Assembly (NCBI GenBank): GCA_948146395.1
Contig: OX411552.1
Location: forward strand, 5,875,686-5,939,685
Reading direction: 5' to 3'
From: Fragum whitleyi
Taxonomy: Eukaryota > Mollusca > Bivalvia > Cardiida > Cardiidae
Length of the DNA: 64,000 nt
Shown here: in pieces, positions 11,101-23,720 of the stretch
How positions within the stretch are numbered: the stretch's first letter is position 1
How the letters are laid out: each line of letters begins with the position of its first letter
The notes under the pieces: generated by a model
What the model saw: only the letters and a program-made list of their open reading frames with translations
Databases searched by the model: none
Told to the model about the DNA's origin: nothing
Position numbers and translations under genes: made by a program

Positions 11101-12765
11101 TATTGGACGGGACAAGATTTGCTCTCGAGATCATTTAAACAAAAATATGAAAATTATAGGGGAGCCGCTGCCCGATTTTTTAGAGTTGGATTTTTTAAAG
11201 CTCGTCTGTGCACGTTGTCTAAGAGGAACTATATGCACTCCGAATCCGTTTTGCGTCAGTTGTCGCGTGTGGTCTACAATTTCTTTAAATATCTCTGCTC
11301 CTTGCTAATGGATCAAAGTGTACAAAAATTGGCATGATTTTTAGGGGGTAACCCTGCACATTTTTTTATGAAAATTAGACGGACCACTCAATATGAGCAT
11401 GACAGGATCAAACTCATTTCAGTTCTGAAATCTTACGTTTTACTCGCAAACTAGTAAGCCAATTGCAACTAAACTTGGCATAAATGTTCCTTCTGTGACC
11501 CTTCTGTGAACAAGTGAAAATTTGATTTAACCCCCCCCCCCCCCAACACCACCCCCGTAGACTCTTGGTCTATAGAGTACAACCTACATAGTAATGATTC
11601 TAGTTTTAGGTCAAGTCAGTCAATGCTTTTAATCAGATACAGATACAGATTCCCGTACCAAAGTGTTGATTGTTGTATAAAAATGTTTAGAATATTTTGG
11701 CCAAAAATAGTATCAAAATCTATTTTGGACTTCTAAATCAAGTCTAATTGTCAAATTTCTTGAGAATTAAAAGAAAGCAAAAGATTTCAAATACATAAAT
11801 TCATACTGAAAAAAGAAAAGTATTTCAAAAAAGTTTTTTTTTTTTTTTTTAGTCCATTTTCATCCGCCAAAGGCAGTAGTGCCCGAATAAAAACCGCGCA
11901 ATATTTTTTCCTCAGCCATGTAAAAGGGCTGTTGGCATCGATAAGATGACGTCATAAAGTCACAATCATATGACGTCATAGAGTCGAAGTCAATTTTCGA
12001 AATAAAGCAGGATATGCAGACTTTAAGAGATTGAGGGTTGTACATAATTAAAAATCAAGTTGCCGATGGATAACCGAAATGTCGTATCTACAAACTTTAT
12101 TCATTTTCTAGGTAAGACATTTAGTTCGAAATGCGATGAAGTGCGAAAGCTATATATCTAGGGATTTCGATGTTATGGCTTTATATCTGAATTATGGTTT
12201 TCATTTTCTTTTCAAAATAGAATGTATTTAGTCACATCGAAAGAAATTGTGTATACGGTTTAAGACCTTATGTCCCTGTAGAGATAAAGCAAGTCGTTGG
12301 TTTATGACCGGAATATTGTATCCATGGCTTTATTTAAGGTAACTGCGGACACATAGAGTGCCATTTAGGTCCAAATCTAAAATTGTCTGCAAATCACGCC
12401 TAATGCAATAAAACTGAACGTTGAAGTACCCGCTTTCATGTTTCGGTCATATAAAGGAATTTCATAACGTAGAGTTGGCGTTTGTCTGCATATATGAATC
12501 ACACCATTCAGATGTTTCACAATGAGATGTACATTTAAATTTAAGTCAAAGTGGCATAAAAAAGAAGAGAAAATGACCAAATGAAGCCGACTTAAATGAA
12601 CTTCGAATCAAAACTTCGTTTATAGTAGAAAAATTTGGTCGTAGACATAAAAAAGTAGCAAATAGCAAAAGCAACGTTAGAATGCGACCAAAACGCTATT
12701 CTTACAGTTTACAGTTAGATACATCGTGAAATTTACGCTCATCTCAATCAAAACCATTCTAAATT
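11101..12765. other. no gene seen; homopolymer tracts and CRE-like sites
   Basis: A run of about 14 C at 11531-11544 and a T-run at 11836-11851. Two TGACGTCA-like sites at about 11946-11980. Open frames here are short and show no recognisable protein. The part at 11150-11545 resembles a decayed unit of the tandem family seen at 58141-59090. Confidence 0.45.
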
Positions 12766-13603
12766 GCCCACTCAGCGCTCCATTCATTCATTTCAAAAAC
12801 GCTTAAACCAATTGAAAAATATAGAAAAACCAACGCCATTCAAAATACATTTTGATAGAGATAAATCGCGATTTTACTGACATAATTCAAATGGTTAGCG
12901 TCTCATAGGTTCTTCAAGAAATAGGAAGCTTTGTATAAGATTTGATTGTATTTTTTATAGAAGGGAGGTAATCAATATCGATAATTTTGTTCATCCTGAA
13001 CAAAATTTGAGGTATAGGATTACCTCCCATTGAATTCACTCAAAACTCGCTCAACACAATCATTCAATTTCATTCCTAAATCATTCCAAAATCATTCACT
13101 CGGTCAATTTCACGATGTTCTTAACTGTATTCAAGCTGTAGTAATGTTGTTTTTATCGTAGATTTAACGAAAGAAAATGGCATAAAATCTTAGAGTTCAA
13201 TTGATCTCATTTAGCATCTCATTTAGAATATTAAGTCATATAATTGGTCAAATGATTTTAGATTGACAGCAACGATTTTCATTCATTATTCTAAGACATC
13301 ATAGAGTCCACTACTTTGCAATTCTCACATTTTAAAATATATTCGTTTTATATTGTACTACATGTAGGATGAGAGTTAAGACCCGTCTAACGATCTCATT
13401 AAATAATGGAGAAAATTGTATCCAAGAATAATTATAAACTTCGTCAAGAATAACAAGATAAACAGTCATCTATATATAGTATGGAGTTCTCATAAATTGT
13501 TCTTAATATGGCGATAAATCATATTTTTCTTGGGCGAAATGTTCGTAACTTAAACATCTAACTCGTGGACTCCGGATTACAGTTTCACTTTTGAAAATCA
13601 AAG

Positions 13604-13866
13604 ATTGGCGTTTATCGCCGCTTTCAACATTTTTCAGTTATATCGCGGCGGCTGGAGCACCTAACAATGGATTCCTGGTATTTCTCTCACCAATACGACC
13701 ATCACATACCTTCCTAGCCTCCAGCTGCTATCTCATATAGGTCTACGATTATCAACCCAATGGTGAGACACAAATAGTCGGAACAATGAGTGCCGACGTC
13801 GGAGATAGAACCCCGGACCTCTATATTGATAGTCCAATGCGCTACCAACTGCGCTATGACGGCGGC
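13604..13866 (-). mobile_element. SINE family S, nearly full length
   Basis: Read on the minus strand it has the GCCGCCGTCATAGCGCAG head, the ACCTATATGAGATAGCAGC body and the GATATAACTGAAAAATGTTG end. The (AATC)n tail is missing or decayed. It is nested in the long-armed element. Confidence 0.88.
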
Positions 13867-14244
13867 GACAATATCATGGTAATAATTTAGTTAATTTGAT
13901 TTATAAATACAGGCATGAGGAAAACGATATTAAACGTCGTTTTATGTCGGAACTAAAAGATTCACTTAAGGTGATGGACCCGTGATAGTCCCTCAACATA
14001 TAACAAAATTAGTAATATTTATTACCTCCCATGAATAAAATATGCATACAATTTCTATAGATTTAATAGATTCCAATTTCTCAAAGAACTAATCGGACGT
14101 TTATTATTTCAATTATGTCAGTGAAATCGCGAATTTTCTAGCTAGTTGTTATAAATGTAGTTGTTAATCCTACCTTTTGTATTGCTGTGCGACCGTTTTT
14201 GAATGGTTTGAGTGATTGTTTGCAATGAATGAATGGAGCGTTGA

Positions 14245-14826
14245 AGCCTAGTTTACTTTTGGCTTACGAAGCTCGTATGGCGCCCGTGACTCGTCGTAAC
14301 CCCCAAATCGTGCAAAACCTGTGTGGTAGAAAACTGTGTCCGTGCGATCAACGCACGATCTAACGGATGCCCTTGACCCTTACGTTTTTTCTGCAAAAGT
14401 TATACAAGTTTTTTTGTTAAATCGCACCGCACGGAAACCGTAGCCCGTAGACTCGTCTGAGAGGAATCACACGATCACTTCACGAACATCGCACGGCCAC
14501 CATGCGATGTTTTGCCTAAAAACCTTAAACGGTTCATCCTTCGGTCCCCTCGCGGGAACCGTAAGGTTTTCGCACCGTGGCCGTACTGTTTACAGTGTAA
14601 ATAGTTGACAAATCGCACGGTCTCCGTTCGGGGATCACACGTTTACCTTGCGATCGCCACAGGGACTTCTCAATGATTCTTGTGGCAGTTTTATCAAAAG
14701 CCGTGCGGACATGATTTTGTGGACACACTCGCAGTAAAAAATAAAATCGTACGAGCTGAAAAATATCTTACTTTAAATCGCCGGCTGCGATATCGTACGG
14801 AAACCGTGAAAAATGTAAACTATGCT
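14245..14826. mobile_element. 582-bp GC-rich TIR element with 3-bp TGA duplication
   Basis: The ends are AGCCTAGTTTAC and GTAAACTATGCT, an imperfect TIR. It is flanked by TGA at 14242-14244 and 14827-14829. The homologous arm at 12766 reads through this point with one TGA, giving an empty site. The inside is rich in CGCACGG and ACCGT motifs. A 3-bp duplication suits PIF/Harbinger-type elements, whose usual target is TWA; this assignment is an inference. Confidence 0.7.
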
Positions 14827-14835
14827 TGAGTGAGC

Positions 14836-15208
14836 TAATAGGAATGGTTTAGATTGAGAAGAATGCCAAATTATGGAAATTACTAATTGTTTGAGAAAAT
14901 TCCACTTTTAAAAAGTATATTGATTCTGTAAGAGAGAAGAAATTTTGAATCGCTCTTACCATATTCGGGCTCGTCAAATGATTAAGACTTTAAATGTGGT
15001 AGATACTTAAAATTGATAGAAAAGATAGAATATGGATATGGAATAAAGGTATTGGAAATCAAAGTGTGTTGAAAATGAATTTCACTTTCTTCTAACTTGA
15101 CTTAAATATACAGACCTAAGAGCTAAATATGTTAAAACATATTATATTTACTAAGCCAACCCTTAATAAGTAAACAAATTTGATTTTTTTAAAATTCGAA
15201 AACCACCC
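14836..15208. other. no gene seen
   Basis: AT-rich; no exon or repeat boundary seen. Confidence 0.4.
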
Positions 15209-15511
15209 TGCATAATTTTTGATTGGTTGATTGAATGGAGTTTAACGCCGCTTTCAATTTTTTTTCAGTTATATCGCGGTGGCTGGAGCACCTAACAATG
15301 GTTTCCTGGTGTTTCTCTCGCCAGTACAACCACCACATCCTATCCTAGCCCCCAGCTGCTATCTGACATAGGTCTACGATTATCAACCCATTGATGAGAG
15401 ACAAATAGTCGGAAAGAATGAATGCCGCCGTCGGGGATCGAACCCGGGACATCTAGATTGACAGTCCGACGCGCTACCACTGCGCTATGACGGTGGCCTT
15501 GCAGAATTTAT
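15209..15511 (-). mobile_element. SINE family S with imperfect target duplication
   Basis: The element is 15221-15497 on the minus strand, with the full tRNA-like head (B box GGGTTCGATCCCCGACGG), body and a short GATT-type tail. The flanks TGCATAATTTTT (15209-15220) and TGCAGAATTTAT (15500-15511) are a 12-bp duplication with two mismatches. Confidence 0.88.
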
Positions 15512-16083
15512 CAGAATATATATAACGCTTTTCTCTCTAGAAACTAATAATATTCAAGTTATTCGATGTTCTTCTATTAATTCATGTATTTTCTCTGCTT
15601 TTGTATACGTCATTTGCTGTAAACATTGTGAATGTTTAGCGCAATTAACGTATTTTTCTATTGTTTTGTATTGTATATAATATATATGTCTAAATTGAAA
15701 GTAAAGTTCGTGCAAAATACGAATTAAATAGAATTTACAAATCTATAGAACTTGCGTTTTTTCGTGAATTTTTCTTGCACGTTATTTTAAGGATATATAT
15801 ACCCTTTCCCCAACAAATCCAAATGCATAGGCCTATGTATGAAAGGAATAAAGTGCACTTGTCCATGACCTAGTTTAGAACTGATTTTTTTTTATTCCGA
15901 AATAAAACTAACCACTAATTGACACCTTCTTACTGAGAAAAGTAGAAAATCTGATTAGCATAGTTGGCAATGTATTACGTTTCCAATCATGGTATCATGA
16001 GATTTTTATCGCTTATCGACATTATACTTTCCATTTTATACCGTTCGAACCCGCTTATTAGAGGTTTTAAGTCGATTGCTTCA
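15512..16083. other. no gene seen
   Basis: AT-rich; nothing supportable. Confidence 0.4.
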
Positions 16084-16312
16084 TTAACCCTTTCCTGTTT
16101 TACAAAATTTTAATTCAAACCAAATTCAAAAATTTTGTAAATCATATTTTAAAGTGGATTTAAATAGATAAATAACCATTCAGTAGGAAAAAAATAGTGT
16201 GGAAAAAGGAAGAAATTGCTTGTCAGAAGCAATTCCTTCTTTTTTCACATTGTTTTCTCAATCATAAAATCACAGGCACGTAAAAAGCAGGGATTAAAAA
16301 GCAAAGGGTTAA
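16084..16312 (+). mobile_element. piggyBac-like MITE (family P), copy 1
   Basis: TTAA at each end, TIR CCCTTTCCTGTTTT against AAAGCAAAGGG, and a central hairpin AGAAATTGCTT / AAGCAATTCCTTCT. The TTAA flank and CCCT start match the piggyBac superfamily. No coding capacity. Other copies: 26708-26935, 35561-35859, 38540-38767, 40478-40704, and partial ones at 33868-33950 and 60448-60510. Confidence 0.88.
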
Positions 16313-16599
16313 ATAGGCTAATCGGTATGATTTTCCTACTAGCTACAAACTATTTTACACCGAATTGGCCGCAAATATAGTCCTTGACTAATTGCACTTA
16401 ACACTGTTTATTTTCCCTGAATGAAATCGGAAAATCATCTATAATCGCCGATTTTCGTTAATTTGTATGAAGTTCTAAATGTTTACTCGGTCACTTCAAC
16501 CTGTCAGACTCATTGTCGAGATCTTTAGACGTTCTCATCTCGGACAACAATCGACCAGGATACTTCGAGGATAATTGAATGAGAGGTCGCCGAATACTG

Positions 16600-16960
16600 A
16601 ATTTAATGAACGTGATATCTTGAAACTGATAAAAACTAGGCTTTGTCGATTTTTTTATTTTTTAGTTTAGGAGTTTAATAAATCTGGTATTCAATGAGCA
16701 AAAATTTGCTTATTTATTTATGATATGACATGACCTTTTTCGATAAATCGATTAAATTCTAGAAATTTATCGATTCATATCATTTAACGATACACAATAT
16801 CGCTTTCGTGTAATGACGTCAGGAAATGCATTATGACACAATTTTCATAACGAAAATATAACGTTACTATACGTGTTTAGCTTATTTGCATAGACGTTAC
16901 GCAACATACTGATGACTCCTTGCGTTACAAATAGTTTTAACGTCGACGTAGAGTTTTTAA
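16600..16960 (+). repeat. fold-back repeat family X, copy 2
   Basis: Shares GTTTAATAAATCTGGTATTC and the TGACGTCA-bearing tail with the copies at 3765 and 48565. The palindrome is decayed here. Confidence 0.55.
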
Positions 16961-18194
16961 CAAGACCTATTTTTTATTCTATCAATTATGGGATATGTAC
17001 AATTTTATTTTGTGTGGCACTATATCTTCTTTTGAACGAAAAAAGAAAAAAAAAACACAACAAAATATCATTTTGATTTAACGCAGGATATTACCATTCC
17101 ATTTTTAAACTTTGAATTTACAGTAGAAGGAGTAAACATTCGAAAATGGGTGAAGTTTGTGTTGTATTTGGCTTTGGTATTATGGATTAAAAATATAACT
17201 GTGATATACTAGCAATATCATTCTATATTGCACTTATAAAAATCGAAATTTAGAAGATTATTCTGAAAACAATCGCATAACTCCGAACCGCTCGATTTCA
17301 CCACTGGAGGAACCATCACTTCGAATATGATAATTGTTTTTTATTTGCATCGTAGATGTAGCGCTAGACCCCAGCCGTTTTTGTTTGCATTTTCAGACAA
17401 TGTTTTGTATCTTTCTACAACAAGCCTCACCAGTCCAAGTTCGTATTAAAAAGAACTGAAAAAATTATACTTCTCAAAGTTTGCTAAGCACCAAATTTCA
17501 TCGCTGTCCTACAAGAGCTCGGCCAGACCCTTAGAAAAGAAGGGTCTGTTGTTCCCCAAAGAATAATCCAGAACTTAATCAGGAGTATGTAGAGGCGCTG
17601 TAAGGCTGTTATAGACAGTGCCGGCTCTCGAGTAAATGCAATTGAAAGGACACCTTTTTTGACAAATTCGATTTTTTTTTTCAATTTTCAAGAAAACAGA
17701 CACTAATTTCTAGGGCCTCGCTGTTTGGTCTACATTTAAAGTCTTCTTATCAATTTAAAGCTTTATTTCTTCTTAGAATTGATAAACTGATAACAATCGA
17801 CCATTTTCCAACATTCTTTTAATCAAATTTCATTTATTCCTGAAATTTTAGTATAAAAAAGTTTTGGTGCTTAACATACTTTGAGTAGTATATTATCGGG
17901 TAATAAACGGACAGACGGACAGAAACTCAGGTTTAATACAATACATCCCCGACCAATCGATGCAGGGGGTGGACATAAAAATATAAGATCATACACATGA
18001 CAATTAGTAAATTATGGGCGGGTTTTCCAAACTATATACCGACTACAGACAATGCAATCAGAGATTGGGCATAAACTTCACTACTGCAGTAAAATGTTGT
18101 TTTTTTCTGTCTGTCTGTCAGTATACAGTGCTCTTCAGGTGGCTCGAACACATGGGACCGACAAAACTGTGTAAGTCAAAGCATGATTCGAAGT
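16961..18194. other. no gene seen
   Basis: AT-rich; the short open frames show no recognisable protein. Confidence 0.4.
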
Positions 18195-18575
18195 AATGAG
18201 GATGATCAAAATTGAAGAGTTTTCTTTAATGCTTTGTGGTGGTTTATCGAGAAATAAGTTAACGGTAGATTATCACTTGATAATCTCGCAGAGAAAATGC
18301 TTTTGTGCATTTCTTACTATCTGACGTCATCTATGCGGGCGAAATAAGTGACGTCACAATGAACGTTGCATAGCAATCACATGCAAAATGACGCGCTTTA
18401 CGAAAATATGTCCTAGAAATTTGACATTTTGTCTCATTTTGCATAAAAGAAATAGAATAGTCGTTTGTTTTCGAGTAAGATCGATTAATATTTCATTTCG
18501 TGAACAACAAAAGCTATATTTTCGCTCGTGGCTCTGCCACTCGTGAAAATATAGCTTTTTTGTTCACTCAATGAA

Positions 18576-18582
<7 letters not shown>
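18195..18582 (+). repeat. fold-back repeat family Y, copy 1
   Basis: Homologous in reverse to 52305-52690, including GATGACGTCA-type sites and AATGAACGTTGCATAGCAAT. It ends in a palindrome (about 18503-18570) with arms AAAGCTATATTTTCGCTCGTG and CACTCGTGAAAATATAGCTTT around a GGCTCTGCC tip. A third partial copy starts at about 63940. Confidence 0.75.
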
Positions 18583-19430
<848 letters not shown>

Positions 19431-19510
19431 ATCGATGGCTTAGCGCGAAACAGTTGTAACTCTCTATAATAATAAAGAGAGTTACAAGTGCTTCGCACTG
19501 AGCCATCGAT
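19431..19510. repeat. covarying palindrome, copy C
   Basis: Arms ATCGATGGCTTAGCGCGAAA and its near-complement ending GAGCCATCGAT, with a loop-side stem GTAACTCTCT / AGAGAGTTAC. Same architecture as the palindromes at 51002 and 53212. Confidence 0.85.
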
Positions 19511-20326
19511 GTGTACCATCTGATCTAGCTCTGTACCACATGATCTTGGCTTTTTTATATCAGTTAAATTAAGAATTAAAACAATATTTTCAAAAATAAA
19601 TAAACAATTAGTACATCCAGTACTTTCAGCACTTTGATTTTACAAAAATTTCAGCACGGCAATGGTTGACATCGTCATATTTGTGGCCGAGAGTTATGCG
19701 CATGAAAGTCACAAACGAAATAAATAAAACCATGATGCTCCATTCAAATCGAAAATCTAGAGTGACTTGTGAATCTGACTTCATCATGGCAACAAGCGCG
19801 TGTCGTTACTCAACCAATAATACTTTTTCTATTCGTTATCGAAGCATTGTTAAAGATCCTTATTGTATGAATGGTTGTAAAATAGACCTGCTAATATTCG
19901 ACTGATTGTTCTATCTATTTCATCACCAAACGAGCAAATGTTTGACATTTTATGTTAATTCAACGTGCTTAAAACCGAGATGAGGTAAATATGGCTATTG
20001 ATGGTAATTAAACAAGTTGTAAAAGCGTTTTTTGCATTAGTCAAATTTGAGTTTCCTTATATTCTTTTGTGATCACAATTTTTATATAAATGGTGCAAAT
20101 CTAATATGACAAACACCATGGTTAATGTTGAAGGTGGTCTATTTATAATTGATAAATGTTCGTCCGCCCATTCACACGATTGCCTCCTTCTATTCTACCA
20201 ATCAAATTTCAACAATTGAAGGAAAACTGGGGAAAAACTAAAATCAAGGACGTAGCTCCCATTACGCAATTTACGCAAATGCGTAAAAGAAATAATCCTC
20301 TGTTGAATAATTTAATATCGTTGATG

Positions 20327-20395
20327 AATGATCAAAGCATCGAAACTACAGCTTATTTAAGCTGTAGTTACGATGTTTTGATCATTCACCAACGC
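20327..20395. repeat. palindrome AATGATCAAAGCATCG / CGATGTTTTGATCATT
   Basis: An almost perfect inverted repeat whose inner arms are ACTACAGCTTA and TAAGCTGTAGT. A similarly built one is at 49527-49595. Neighbouring sequence 19511-20326 shows no gene. Confidence 0.8.
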
Positions 20396-20703
20396 TCAAA
20401 TCATAAATAAGGAGAGGACTGTCACATGTCTCATATCGCCTTTATCCTATCTTTTCTTTGGTTGTCGCCTTCTTAGTGCGTATAAATTTCAAAGTCCTAG
20501 CTACGCATATGAAAATTGCTACCTTGTCAAGGATGAAGCATCGCCGCACAATCCTTCTCAACCCAAATGCTAAAACTCGAAGCTCCATTCTTTAAAAAAA
20601 ATTTTTATAAAGCTCCATTCTTTAAAAAATCTTTAAGGTAGTGGAGCTGTAATAGTTCCACAACATACCGGAACTCGTGGTCTTTCACTATGTTGAAATC
20701 ATT

Positions 20704-21440
20704 AAGCCCCGTTCCCACTGTCACGGTTTGGACCCCCGGTTAGTCCCGGATGAGTGGTCCGGGAGAAACCGTGACAAACCGGGAATACAACCGTGGCGGC
20801 ACCGTGAATATCCTGGACCATCCGGGATGAACCTTGTTGATCCGGCAACCGACCCCGGATGTTTTAAAATGTTTAATACAACCGGCAGTCACCGGGACTC
20901 ACCGGGAGGATGTCAAGAATCGGCTTAATCCGGAGAAACACCGGCATATTCCGGGGCAAGTCCGGTTCTCTACCCTGGCTCAACCGTGAGAGTCCCTGAT
21001 GATCCGTGGACATTTTCAGCTTAGCCCCGTTCCCACTGTCACGGTTTGGACCCCCGGTTAGTCCCGGATGAGTGGTCCGGGGGAAACCGTGACAAACCGG
21101 GAATACAACCGTGATATGAAGGGGCGATATCGGCGGCTACCGGTGCGCTACCGGCGACGACCGGGGTTACACCGGGTCGTACCGGGATCAACCGGGATCA
21201 CGCCGGCCCCTGCACCGTAAATACACCGTGGCAAACCGGGAACAAATCGGGATCGTCCGGGGTCGAACGGGAAGATCCTGCTAGTAAACCGGGGGTACAC
21301 CGGGGCAATGTCGGGAATATGGGAATATGAATCATTTTTTAGAGAAAAGATCCCGGATCATCCCGGAATACCGGCTCTTTCCCCACCGGGAGGTACCGTG
21401 GGTGTCCGGGACCAACACCGTGACAGTGGGAACGGGGCTT
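20704..21440. mobile_element. GC-rich inverted-repeat element with internal partial copy
   Basis: Starts AAGCCCCGTTCCCACTGTCA and ends with its reverse, GACAGTGGGAACGGGGCTT. A second start of the same kind occurs at about 21025 with about 90 bp of near-identical sequence. The inside is unusually GC-rich and full of ACCGGG, ACCGTG and CCGGGA motifs. TTA flanks the ends if the boundary is placed at AGCCCC, which suits PIF/Harbinger; this is an inference. The short plus-strand frames inside show no transposase. Confidence 0.75.
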
Positions 21441-21639
21441 TAAAGAAAACCTCGGTTAACACTGTTAAAGTTCATTACTTCCAAAACGTTGCGGAACTTT
21501 TACGGGTCGACTACCTAAAACTCTTTTCGATAAAAAAAAAAATAAATAAAATCATGTAGTCTAACCTACACCAGAACCAAGCTGTCAGTGTAAACGCATC
21601 TCCGGAGTTTCCCGATTGCTGTACCTACCTCATCCGGCT

Positions 21640-23330
21640 TACTCGAGGACCTTCGGCGATTTTAAATAATAAGGGCCCAGCCATGAAAGCGCGGCATATC
21701 GCACGCTGATTTAAATGACGTCACAAACATAACTGAAGATGACGATGCGAAAAACACAATTACTTTGAGTTTAAAATTCGGCATATAATAATTTGAAAAC
21801 AAAACGCAGTGTGTTACTGCGTTTTATTTTTGAATTATAACATGCCAAGAGATCTCCACAGGCGATCGAAAAGCTTTAAAGAAGTTTTTTATTTATTTAG
21901 CGTATTCACCAAAGTACCACCAGAAACCGAATTACCTAATTTTTGACCAGAAATAACTACACTTACGTTCGAGGTACTTTCTAGTTTACGGAAATGCCCG
22001 AGCAATGATTCAAATGCATCCGGCCTTTCCCAGGGACGTTTTTGGCCACTCGGGAACCTTCCGCGATTCTACGGAATAGACATCGGATATAATGAGGGTG
22101 CAGACATAAAAGCGCGCCATATCGCACGTGGGTTTATTACCAGCCCGATTAGCACTCAGTTGGTAGAGCACCGGACTTTAAAACCATTGAAGATCGACTG
22201 CGTGTGTTCGATTCCCGGGCTGGTACACTAACAAAACTAATTGTCTTTCGGATGAGACGTTAAACCGAGGCCCCGTGAGATGGTGCTTTACACCGAGCAC
22301 GTTGAAGAACCATGGCGGATCTCAGCAGTAGTTTCGTCATGTATCCTTGCACTATCCCCCGGAACAACTAACCGTCTTCTGGGGGGGGGGGGCGTCGCTC
22401 ATATCGGCATGTGCTACGGTAGCGACGATAAATAAATGGAAATACACACACACACGTAGGTTTATGTGACGTGACAAACATTACTGAAGATGACGTTGCG
22501 GTTAAAATTCAACGAAAAGTTAAAACTGTGTATTTTATAAAAGATAAAAAAAATGCAGTGTTTTACTGGTTTTGTCATCAAATTATAAAATGCTAATAAG
22601 ATCATCCACAGACAATCGGAAAGTATAAAAGGAATGTGTTTTTTTTTCTATAAGCGTATTAACCAAAGTACCACAGGAGCCTAATTACCTAAAAATGACA
22701 AAAAATAACTGCATGTACGTCCGAAGTACTTTCCAGTTTACTGCACTCGGGAACCTTCGGCGATTCCAAGGAATAGTTCGGGAATAATTAGGGCACAAGC
22801 ATGAAAGCGCGTCACATCGCACGTGGGTTCTTGTGATGTCACAAACATTTCTTAACATGATGTTGCGAAAAAACAAAATCATTGAAAGGATAAGTAGAAC
22901 ATATAATGGTTTGACAACAAAACACAGTACTTAACTTCGTTTCGTTATCAAATTATAATATGCCCAAAATATTTCCACAGACGATCGGAAAGAATTAACA
23001 AGATAGACTTTTCTTCAAGCGTATTAGATAACCGAAGTACCACCGGAAAGCGAATTGTCCCAAAAATAACCCAAAATTACCACACTCACGCCCGAGGCAC
23101 TTTGGAACATTCGGTGGTTCTACGGAAAAGACCTCGGGAATGATGAGGGAGCAGACATTAAAGCGCGTTATATCGCATGTGAGTTTATTTGACGTCACAA
23201 ATTTTACTAAGGATGACGTTGTGAAAACAAACTTAACGAGGGGATAGGTTGGTTATATTAAGATTTAATAACAAAACGCAGTGTTTTACTGCGTTTTGTC
23301 ATCAAATCATAATATGAAAAAAAAAACTTC
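21640..23330 (+). repeat. diverged four-unit tandem array, unit about 360-420 bp
   Basis: The landmark AAGCGCG-N-CATATCGCACG starts at about 21687, 22109, 22803 and 23160; once the SINE in unit 2 is removed the spacing is about 420, 380 and 360 bp. Each unit also carries TGACGTCACAAA, an AACGCAGTG / CACTGCGTT-type fold-back and a CCACAGACGATCGGAAAG-like block. No coding frame is conserved between units. Confidence 0.82.
22125..22465 (+). mobile_element. second-type tRNA-derived SINE with target duplication
   Basis: The element is 22138-22452, flanked by CACGTGGGTTTAT and CACGTAGGTTTAT (13 bp, one mismatch). The head has an A box (AGCACTCAGTTGGTAGAGCA) and a B box (TGTTCGATTCCCGGGC). The body contains CGGATGAGACGTTAAACCGA, a motif seen in several animal SINEs. 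The 3' part has a G-run (22381-22392) and an (AC)n tail. Neighbouring array units give the empty site. Confidence 0.92.
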
Positions 23331-23334
23331 TAAA

Positions 23335-23720
23335 ACGCGAACTGAGCACTCTATTCATTCATTCCAAAAACTCACCTTAACAACTCTTAAACGCTCCCAA
23401 ATGAAAAAAAAAGATAAATAAATAACAACATTAAAAATAAATATATAAACAGAAAAAATAGCGATTTCACCGACATAATTGAATTTGCAAGCGTCTTAAT
23501 GGTTCTTAACGACATAGTAAGCTATCTATATATTTTTTACACATTTAAAAAAGGGGGGTGTAATGTATATCGCTAATTTTGTTCAGCCTGAACAAATTAG
23601 CGGTATGCGTTTACCTCCCTTTAATTTCACTAAAAACTCTCTCAATCATTGTACTCACTCAATTTCATTCCAAAATCATTCACCTTTCAAAATATTTTGA
23701 ACTGTAGAAAGTTTTTAAAC
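23335..23720 (+). repeat. single arm of the long-armed element family
   Basis: Matches the arm at 12766: CTATTCATTCATTCC, ATAGCGATTTCACCGACATA, then a palindrome TATATCGCTAATTTTGTTCA / TGAACAAATTAGCGGTAT beside TTACCTCCC. The partner arm was not found nearby. Confidence 0.65.

Larger units (their letters stand above)
12766..14835. mobile_element. non-autonomous element with long inverted arms
   Basis: The left arm begins GCCCACTCAGCGCTCCATTC (12766). The right end, read in reverse, begins GCTCACTCAACGCTCCATTC and runs inward from 14835. Both arms carry matching ATCGCGATTTTACTGACAT-type sequence and a TTACCTCCC motif, giving roughly 250 bp of inverted homology. The left arm also holds a palindrome (12963-13028) between GGGAGGTAATC and GATTACCTCCC. 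Two later insertions lie inside: a SINE (13604-13866) and a TGA-flanked element (14245-14826). A related arm lies at 23335-23720. No transposase was seen. Confidence 0.65.

Noticed and set aside
21308..21559. Protein frames in the GC-rich element
   Set aside because: They follow the CCGG-rich repeat words and run beyond the element border; no conserved domain.
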